Positions 56,098-64,000 of a stretch of DNA of 64,000 nucleotides are shown here, piece after piece. Numbering within the stretch: the stretch's first letter is position 1; every line of letters begins with the position of its first letter. A program made the position numbers and the translations under genes. The notes beneath the pieces are model-generated. The model was not told the DNA's origin, made no database searches, and was given only the letters and a program-made list of their open reading frames with translations. The DNA is from Isoetes taiwanensis (Eukaryota; Streptophyta; Lycopodiopsida; Isoetales; Isoetaceae), in NCBI GenBank assembly GCA_021234155.1, contig JAJEKV010000014.1, forward strand, positions 19,483,513 through 19,547,512, given 5' to 3'.

Positions 56098-57402
56098 TTG
56101 GAGCGCCCAAAGCGTCCCAGAAACAGCTCCCACTTGTTCAACTTGTGGAGCACCACATATACTCCAACCATTTCTGGATGCACCTTTTCCAGCTAGCTTC
56201 TTGATGTTTGAATTCATTGTCATCAACTACATCCAACAATTTGAAAAATGCCACGATTACCATGTTCAATTGTACCAACCCGAGAGTTTAGCTGAATATA
56301 CATTGTAAAACATGGCGACTACACTTGTTTGTTCTAATGTCAAGAACTACATTCCAACGATAATTTAAGCAACGTCTCGCATCCAAATTTGTGCAATATT
56401 CATCTTTTAAATTCTAATTCATGAATTCCTGCTGTTGAATTGTATCATCTAATCTACCTTGATCACCAACGGCATGTCCCTAAGATCCTGTACCTCTTTC
56501 ACAGCTGGCATGTATTTCATTCATGCCAGCGAGGTTATGGCTATATTCTGATGGACATAGCAGAGAAGGCAGAAGAGGGTCTTAGGCAACATCTACAAAC
56601 CTTGAGAAACCTTGAGGGAAGCTGTCAGTTGTTTAATCCTGGAGTCCTGCTCTTGGTCGTTTAGATATTCCATAAAAGATACCACCTGTAATGCCTTCAT
56701 CCATTTTCATCTGCAAGTGCACAGTATACAATGAAAACCAAATTGTATAGTCGTTGTAGTTTTAACCAAATAACGCAGGCCATATAATCTGTTCACTTAC
56801 CACTGCATAAAACCGAGCTTCCTAAAGGAAATTGTCTCATTTTTGTTAAGCCCTGCTTGTTTTTGTGCCAAGAAACTTTGGCCAAAATCGCTGGAGAACG
56901 TCCGTAGCCTTCAAATCATCATATGTTGGAATGTCCTAGGAATAGAGCAAAATTGAGAGCCACACTGCAAAAATCAAAGCATGCAATAGGGATGCAGCTA
57001 GGCAGGGTAATCCAGGAGCATGGAGGCGTTTGTGCTCACAGAACCCAAAAGCAGGAAAACCCTCTCCAGTTTGGTCCAAATGCAATATGTCTGTTGCAAA
57101 GCTTGCCCTTTCCCGCTAAATTTTGGCAGAGGAAATTGTAGAGGAAGCTTACCATACAAATTTATTCTACTCTTCATATCTAAAATGGCCGGTCTACGCT
57201 AGGCTGCAAATAGTTTGCATAGGGCGATCTATTTGCCAGCTTCCACGTCAGCAGTACGAGAGAACCCTGGGACTCTCAAGACCAGAAAAGAAGAGCGCTA
57301 AGTCTAGAGGGGAAGAGGCAGCGATTGAAGCTTCAACTCACACACAGAAAAAGAAATCACCTTGTTCAGGCTTAGAGGGAAAAATGAACGTGAAATGCCG
57401 CA

Positions 57403-58141
57403 TTAGAAGTACGCGGTTCCGCTTCCAATTTCTGGGCTCTCTTGTTCTCCGTCAATCTTGAGGCAAGAAAGGCCCAATTTTTTGCTAGTTTCTTGATGCT
57501 CTCTTTCCTTGACAGACATCTGCTGCATCTGTTCAATCTGCCATTCAAGCATATCAATTGTGTCCTGTTTATCGACCAAAGCAACCTGTTGCCGTTTATT
57601 CAATTCTACCAATGCCTCGACTTTGGTAGTTTGAACAGAAAATTTGGGCGCACAATTGCCCTTTTGATTATGCAGACATGCAAGAATATTAGATATGAGA
57701 CCAAGCGGCCTGCAACCTTTTGTCGAATAAAATTTAGCAAAAGCGTCTTCTTCATCCAAGCAGAGGGGTATATTGTCGGAAATGCTCAAGCTTTTGTTCC
57801 TTTTTTTCTCCTTCTTCCCCTGCTTCTGCCGTTCACATGCTTCGAGAATCGTAGGCAATTGGGCTTTCAGATTTATAAAACTGTCTGCGACCTTTGAAGC
57901 AGAGCTAAAACACAACAGAAGGATTCAAAAACTAGCAGCGGCGAGATCAGACATTTCTTTGTCTAGAAAAAGAAGCACAGCCATCAATCTGAGAAACTAA
58001 CCGGAGTCCAGAAAAGCTATTGAAAGAGGATTTTGGGGATCCAAGGCGCTCGAGGGCAGAGGGCTGGGAAGAAGCAGCGATGGAGGAAGCTGGAGAAGAG
58101 GCGACGATGTGGGCGTAAGATTGCACCGGCAGAAGCGCCAT
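57403..58141 (-). CDS. Two-exon gene model with predicted plastid transit peptide, unknown function
   Basis: Minus strand. Exon 1 runs from ATG at 58,141 to 58,002 (MALLPVQSYAHIVASSPASS, ALERLGSPKSSF, NSFSGLR). The donor reads CCG|GTTAGT and the acceptor TTGTGTTTTAG ends at 57,905. Exon 2 runs 57,904-57,403, and the join keeps the frame (CG|C, Arg). This gives about 213 residues. The N-terminus is rich in Ser, Ala and basic residues without acidic ones until Glu 31, like a chloroplast transit peptide with an 'FSGLR' motif. The body reads SASKVADSFINLKAQLPTIL, then KQGKKEKKRNKS, then a coiled-coil-like stretch VEALVELNKRQQVALVDKQD. I do not recognise the family. It lies between the 19-bp inverted repeats, so it may be captured host sequence; expression is unknown. 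Confidence 0.4.
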
Positions 58142-58932
58142 AGTCGAAAGCGTGAATTGGGTGCCTAATAGGGATGAGGTTGGATAAGTAAGGAGAAGCT
58201 CCAGGGGGTTGAGCTTGAGTGGTGGAGAAGGGAAAGGATCGGGACAGAGGGTGCCTGATGATTGCTTGCATCAGAACAGGCGATCGCAGAACAGGGGTGA
58301 ACAGAGGTGCCAGTGCAAGAATGGCAAGAAAAGGAAGATTCACGTGTCAACCATACAATATTTTCTTTTAAAGATTTTAAAAATGAAGAAAAAATGTACG
58401 TGTCAAGCCCAGGGCTGTCCTCAGCCCAGAAATATTAGCACCCTATTTTTCTGAGAACAAATTATACTGCATTACATAAGTAGTGAAAACAAGGTGTTTT
58501 GATTTATGAAAAACCTTTCATGTACTTTCTCAGCTTCCAGGATAAAATCACGGTGGACTTGTGAAACCCTATAGATTTGCTAAATTATCTTAATCTTAAC
58601 ATATATAAACATCAAGGGAAAGATTGTTTTTCCGGAAGGAAAAAATAGGGAGAGAAAAAAAAGGCCAGAGAAAATGAAATCGAAAAAATGGATTTAGCTT
58701 CGGCTGGCTATGGCGATGGCGACAGGCTCGGTCTGGCTTTGGCGACAGGTTCCAGCTCCTAAGCTTTCAAATGCCCGCCGCCAGGGCAAGTTTCTCCCAG
58801 AAACTCCCCGCTGCCAGAAGTTTCCTTCCAAAATTTTTTTTGCTTGCCCTGTCTGCCGGAGCAGACGATCCCTTCTGAAGCAGGGCAATGGTTTTCCTTT
58901 GTATTTTTTCCGACAACGGCAGTGGGTTTGGA

Positions 58933-59094
58933 AAAGCGAGCACTGCAATTTGTCGCTTTGCCTGAAGAGGCAGTGTTAAGCGTACCAGCTGCTTTATCTA
59001 TGAAGATTTTCTTGAAAATGTGATTCGTGATGCTGTCAGATATACAGAGCAGCGTAAAATCGTCACTGCCATTGATGTTCTCTATTCTTTCAAA
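58933..59094 (+). pseudogene. Histone H4 pseudogene fragment
   Basis: The frame starting at 58,933 reads KASTAICRFA, a [16 protein letters not shown], then [20 protein letters not shown] and [10 protein letters not shown]. This follows the H4 core ([48 protein letters not shown]). A TGA stands where Arg (CGA) is expected, about eight residues between IYE and the FLENV helix are deleted, and one residue is missing after YTE. The N-terminal tail and the C-terminal GRTLYGFGG are not recognisable. No intron is seen. It is clearly dead and probably an old copy carried within the TIR-bounded segment. Confidence 0.8.
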
Positions 59095-59423
59095 GCTATT
59101 TATTCTGTTTTCAATATTAGTGATGCAGTTATTCGCTTTCCTCAGGTAATGCTAGGATTTGGATGACATTGATAGAGCGCATGCAAGATGGGGAAAAATC
59201 CTTCAAGGTAATGAATGAGTTGCTTACAATATTTGGCTTTAGATAGAAAGTCAAGAGTATTCTTAAATTTCGGATAATGTCTGCTCCAAGAATGGTTCCA
59301 TGCTGCGACATGATCTGTGCTAAAGCATAATATGATTTACCAGAAACTCCGATTCAGGGCTGTGTTGAGTAAACTTGCTTTGAATTTCTAGATTGTGACA
59401 TATTTGCAAGATTGTGAGCTTTA

Positions 59424-59651
59424 ATGGCAAAAAAAGATAGTGTTTTAGAAGAACATCTTGAAAATGGTCTAAGTATTTGTTATTTGCTGTATAAGCTAGG
59501 AAGACATGAAGAGGTTGCCGAAAGCTGTCGTTGTGTCCTTTTCTCAAACGTTGCAGCAGGGATCTGCAAAGATCTCTTAAGGTATTTTTTGAGAATTGTG
59601 GATGCGTGTATATGGTCAGAACTTGGTGTATATGAGCCTCAAACTTGGTAA
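59424..59651 (+). other. Possible captured exon, TPR-like reading
   Basis: The open reading MAKKDSVLEEHLENGLSICY, LLYKLGRHEEVAESCRCVLF, ending GVYEPQTW, resembles a helical repeat (L.Y.LGRHEEA pattern of TPR units). It is not a complete gene. The reading stops at TAA right after EPQTW; TTGG|TAAGC there is not a standard GT donor on its own. Function unknown. Confidence 0.3.
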
Positions 59652-61586
59652 GCTTTTGTTACATTATATTTAATCATATTTACTGTGGCAAATGAGGTAA
59701 ATTTGGTAATGTTACCTATGATCTGAAATAACTTGCAAATAAGCATGAAGATTTACTTTCTATGGCTGAATCTTGCCAATATCCTCTTTTGTCTTATTGA
59801 TCGGTTTACAGAAGGCACAGTAGTGGAAAACATGGTCTGATCCTGGCATTTTAAAAATGCATTCTTCACTGTCAACATTTTTCTAGGTGTCTCTATTAGT
59901 TTTATTCTCTTTTTTGGTAAACCCTGTTTGACTATCCAGCGATGGAATGTAGTTTTTGCAGCAATGCTATTTTTAAGTTGTGCGAGTTATCTGCTTGCAC
60001 GTATTACTAGCAATGCTAAACACTTACTGAACTTGGATAACCATGTCCATTGTAGGAAAATGTGTGTTTTTTACAACTGGTTGTATTTGTATTAAAGTTA
60101 GAGTAGACCAATTATACCTTATTACGCTTGGTTATGGTGTTAGCTTCTAGCAATGGCTGCCTATCATTGGCTGGCCTTATACCTCTGTCTTGCAAATGTA
60201 ATGGCATTTCCTGATGAGAAGTGTCATCATGCATGTATATATTTCTCTTTATATTGACATGCGTCCTACATACATTTGTTGGTGGAATCTGCTTCATTTA
60301 TGCAGGTGCATAATTATACTCTTAAGTAAGGTAGACTTCTTAAGAAATGTTTGCAAAACGTGCATGCACAATGGTTGTATAGTTCAGCATGGTCTTTAGA
60401 CAATTCTGTCATGTTCTGATTTGTAGTTGTAAGATGCAGATAATTTGTTAGGCTTTCCAATGGATGCTCAGCTTTCTTTTTGGAGTTACCTCACAAACAT
60501 GTATGAAACATGTATTTCATACCCGTCATGAACTACATCTTCACTCGTCATGAACTACATCTTCACTTATGCAATCATCAAGATCATGTGTTGAACTTGG
60601 CACTTCTAGTTGTGTGAAAAAATGGACTTGACATTGCTAGATGAAGTACATCTGGAAATGTACAATGATAAGGTTGTAATTTAAAGAATGCTATAGTTTG
60701 GTGTTTAAATTGCCACATCATTCTTGATGTCTCTTTAATGGGGTATGGGAATTCAATGCTTCATGGTAGGCCAGTTTGTAGTTTCTATTTTTTTTTTAAC
60801 ATTGGTGGGCCGAAAAAAATGGGTTAGGGATTGCTTTTTTTTTTTTAATCCGATGGTCCTATCATAGAAAGTTGGGTGTGTGTTGCACGAGTATGGCGGG
60901 TGGCCAAATCTGGCAGATCTGAAAATTGATCTGGAGTGTGGTTGGCCTGAGATGGTTGTAGCATCTCTTGTGGATATATTGTACCTCCTGTTTCTAATAA
61001 TATGAGCACAATAAATAAATGACACAATTCATGGAATTAGACCTAACCATTTACTCTACAAAAAAGCAAACACCACTCCCTCAAGATTATTAATATTATA
61101 AACATTAACATTAAAATGTTATTTAAACATTGATTGTGAGAACAACAATATTGTCTTACCACATTATGTGTGCAATGCATAGCATAAATGTGCTAGGCAT
61201 TTGTAAACATAGATGTACTAAAAGTAATGGGCCAATGTGCTAGTTTCAATATTTTATCATTTTTGCACATAATTTCTTCAGTGAGAATGGTTTTTTGCAA
61301 TGTCACAAGTGTTGAAACACCTTTGAATCCCCCTCCCCCTTTCGTACACAAAAGGGTTGGGAAAGAGAATGTTAAGCAGCGGCCGCAAGCAAGGTCACCG
61401 CGATAAATTTCTTGTAGGTATAATTGCTACTGAAAATCATACGTGACAAGGCATCAATGTCAACACACACATTCCAACTTATGTTGAGCCTCTCAAGTTT
61501 CGTAGTTGAAAAAGGAGTCTCAGTAGTTATTCGCTTAGTATCCTCTCAGAGAAGGAAATGCAGGTACATAAATTTTAGTAACTAAC

Positions 61587-62491
61587 TTGGAAAACCAAAA
61601 GAAAGAATGGGCCAGAGTCAAGGAAGCAAGGGCATCATGCTTTTTGCTTACTTGGTCCAAGGAGGGAAAGCTATGGGACAAACCTATTTGGCGAAAGGTT
61701 GCTAGTACTCTGCCATTGGTTGCTCCAGAGGCTATTGAAGGGTGCATGTGGGTTTCCCACCAGAGTGTTCACGAGCATAGGCTTGTGAACTCTATGTATA
61801 GGCTGCTTGTCAATGGTGATATCCTTTTGCCATCCACTAAGTGGTCCCTTCAGCTCTCCTGCTAGTTGGAGACGTATGTGGACTTGGGCTTGGGATAAAC
61901 TACTCCATCCTAAAGTGGCTGTGCTTTGGTGGCAGATTCTTCACAGATGCCCTCCTGTGAATGTGCTTGTCCACAGATTTGATCCTCGAGTGTCAACACT
62001 CTGCCCACCGTGCAAGCAAAGGGACGAGACCATTGAGCATTGTTTCTTTTTATGTGATCATCTCCAGCCTGTTTGGTCTTGGCTACTTTCTCTTTTTCAT
62101 GTGACATTAACAAGTCAGCAAGTATCTGGATACTTGGAATAAGTTGCAGAGCCAAGCATTTCATTTAGCATCAGGATGGTTGTTGTGGTCTATCTGGAAA
62201 CGCATAAGATTGTGTATCTTTCAGGGTTTGGATATTCCTCCTGCAGGTGTCCTCTAGGACGCACAAGCTAGAATCGCCAAGGCCTACCATTGTTCTTCGC
62301 TTGCTCCCGCCAAGCGACATTTGATATTTGAGTCCTATTTGAGTGTGTTGTCTTATGCATAGGTTGGTGGTTCTATTCAGTGGATCATGATTATCCTCTG
62401 AGATTTTATTCCTGCCTCTGCATTTGTATCTGGCTTTTGGCTTGGAGTTTCAATAAAGTTTGTCATTCTTCAAAAAACAAAAAAAAAAAAA
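61587..62491 (+). pseudogene. LINE family 4 3' end, inverted copy
   Basis: The plus-strand frame 61,587-61,865 reads MENQKKEWARVKEARASCFL, LWDKPIWRKVASTLPLVAPE and EGCMWVSHQSVHEHRLVNSM. The frame 61,807-62,142 gives the zf-RVT part (WDKLLHPKVAVLWWQILHRC, CPPCKQRDETIEHCFFLCDH). About 19 bases are missing near 62,120 compared with copies 1 and 2, which breaks the frame after LTSQQ. AATAAAG at 62,452-62,458 and a poly(A)-like run at about 62,479-62,491 mark the 3' end. This is the longest reading of family 4 in the window. Confidence 0.8.
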
Positions 62492-63216
62492 GTCAATAGG
62501 AAAACAGGGTCTTGAGAGTAAGCCTATAGAATGCTCATGGCTTAAATTAGGCTAAAGTAAATGCTACATCAATGCTTGGATTTTTTCATATGAATGCGAT
62601 CATAAGGTTTCTGGATTTTGGATTTTTGGGAATTTTTGGATTTTTTCATATGAATGCAATCATAAAACCATATTCCTTTTTTTATGGTTAGGCAGCTATA
62701 AAGATAGTCAACCTAGCAAAGGAAATTTTTTTCTATTTTCAAGAGATCAAATTACAACCACAGTGAACATCAGTCTCTATAGTGGTTTAAGAAATATTAT
62801 GGTAGAAAGTACAAGAGAAAAGCTCTGATATTCTTTATACGGCACCTGGATTCATACCAATAACAACCATCTCTTCTTTTCCATCAATATGGTAACCATT
62901 CAGGGAGGCAAATGTCCTTAGTAAAATAGCTTCCTTGCATTTGCCAACTAGGTTCAAACTTGCTAGGGATATCGGATTCTTTGTATGAGGAAGCTTCAAA
63001 GTACTAGGTTGTTGTATGAGCAATGCAAACTTCAACCTTCTTTCGTCCTTTTCTTCCACCTTGTCTATATATCTAATTCGGACGTGGCATCATATGCAGG
63101 ATGACTATTTGGACATGACATCTAAATTTTGAGCAAGATTCTGGAACTACCTGGTACCTCATTGTTCTGTAATAAAGAGATGTTAAAAGTGTAGCTTGCA
63201 AAATATTACTAAGACC

Positions 63217-63547
63217 GGATTTTCACTAACGGCAGTGGCAGTATTCATTCAAAATAGAAGCCAATAGAAATCCCCATGTCACATTCTGTCGTTCATCCCT
63301 CTTTCCATTAGTTGCAGTAGTTGTATAGCTAGCACTATTTTTGTGTTGCCATTGAATTGTCAACGGTAGAAGCAATATTTTAGTGGTAATAGGGAGAACA
63401 ATATCTAAAAATAGCTAAAAATAGTGATTATTGTTTCTGTGTTGCGGTTAATGGAAGGCTTTAGAGTAGAAACTACTGGCAATTCGATGTTACTACCTGG
63501 AAGCTATGATGCCTCATCATCTTGAAAGTTGCAGTTAGTGGAAATCC
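63217..63547. repeat. MITE-like element, inverted copy
   Basis: The ends GGATTTTCACTAACGGCA (63,217-63,234) and TGCAGTTAGTGGAAATCC (63,530-63,547) are the inverted-repeat termini with one mismatch each. Confidence 0.55.
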
Positions 63548-64000
63548 AACCGAACTGTGCATTGCATTGTGATTTGTTAAACATTAATAGTGGATGCATG
63601 AAGAAGAAAAACTCTATATAATTTGATTTTCCCACGCTGGTAGCCTATCTTATGGCAATGACAAGCGTCTCATATGCAGGGTGCATCCCCATTAGACCAA
63701 AATAGGCCTCTTCCTTTGCTTCGTGGCAAATAAGGACAAAAACCAACGTACTTCCTCTTCGTGGTTTCGTGGTTTTAGCCTACATGGCACAGAAAACTGA
63801 TTTGATTTAGGAAGTTCCAGCCTACCTCCGAAAGACTTAAATTGAAACTCAGTTGGTCGTCTAGCAGAGAACAATTTGTCCTCTTGCAAGAATTTTGCCT
63901 TCTTGCAGGATCTCTATTGAGGATTCTTTTGACTTCTTCTGGTGGCGAAATCAGGTCGCAATAGGAATGGGTCTTCTCGATTCGCTGATGTGGAAGAAGA

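Larger units (their letters stand above)
55376..61416. mobile_element. 6.0-kb segment bounded by perfect 19-bp inverted repeats
   Basis: TACAAGAAATTTATCGCGG at 55,376-55,394 is exactly inverted at 61,398-61,416, and the similarity continues weakly inward. The block sequence resumes outside (TAATTGCTACTGAAAATCAT), showing an insertion in a place that is continuous at 14,150-14,190. The ends recall CACTA-type termini (CTACAAGAAA) but I could not define a target-site duplication. No transposase is seen. The interior carries a palindrome, gene-like cargo and a 119-bp duplicate of the left flank, so it may be two or more nested events. Stretches without recognised content: 55,440-55,980, 56,200-57,400 and 59,660-61,390. 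Confidence 0.7.
61417..64000. repeat. Inverted copy of 11,860-14,150 plus 8,397-8,735
   Basis: Reverse complement of the first direct block, running on beyond the family-1 LINE site: near 63,720 the two flanks of that LINE are joined directly (TATTTGCC/ACGAAGC). It contains a MITE (63,217-63,547) and LINE family 4 in plus orientation. The stretch 62,520-63,210 is AT-rich and non-coding. It shows small independent changes and so is more diverged than the two direct copies are from each other. Confidence 0.85.

Overview
This window looks like a stretch of a large, transposon-rich land-plant nuclear genome. Two things show this: genes with plant-type introns, including a plant-specific DUF3527 protein, and a dense mosaic of non-LTR (LINE) and Ty3/gypsy chromodomain retrotransposons. 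Its chromovirus pol ('[19 protein letters not shown]'-type start and C-terminal chromodomain) is reminiscent of lineages I associate with seedless plants, so a fern or similar plant is a reasonable guess. That guess is inference, and I cannot name the species.

Layout. Bases 1-3,340 hold a MITE-like inverted repeat, a frameshifted LINE reverse transcriptase and a second small MITE. Bases 3,340-7,460 hold the only host gene I trust fully: a DUF3527 gene with a 5' leader intron and a two-exon CDS (4,764-6,809 and 6,896-7,225). From about 233 bp past its stop codon the rest of the window is nested transposons. Bases 7,459-29,530 and 33,060-48,530 contain a long directly repeated unit: a block of about 5.6 kb, then a LINE of family 2 (up to 5.9 kb), then a block of about 3.3 kb ending in the 3' half of a minus-strand chromovirus. 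Between the two copies (29,530-33,060) is a rearranged junction with an inverted LINE 5' end and a chimeric LINE. Bases 47,600-50,560 hold the longest chromovirus pol (RT, RNase H, integrase, chromodomain; minus strand). Bases 50,560-64,000 are an inverted, less disrupted copy of the first block. It is split by two DNA-transposon-like insertions: a 2.5 kb element with long inverted repeats (51,976-54,457) and a 6.0 kb segment bounded by perfect 19-bp inverted repeats (55,376-61,416). The second carries gene-like cargo, including a decayed histone H4 and a two-exon gene model with a predicted transit peptide.

Because the repeated blocks are present both empty and filled, insertion points and target-site duplications can be read directly. 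Comparing the copies also shows that the large majority of their differences fall on CAG/CTG trinucleotides, in patches. This suggests that much of the apparent decay is a CHG-methylation-linked consensus error. Separately, several stop codons in the chromovirus integrase are CAG-to-TAG changes, the expected footprint of deamination at methylated CHG sites.
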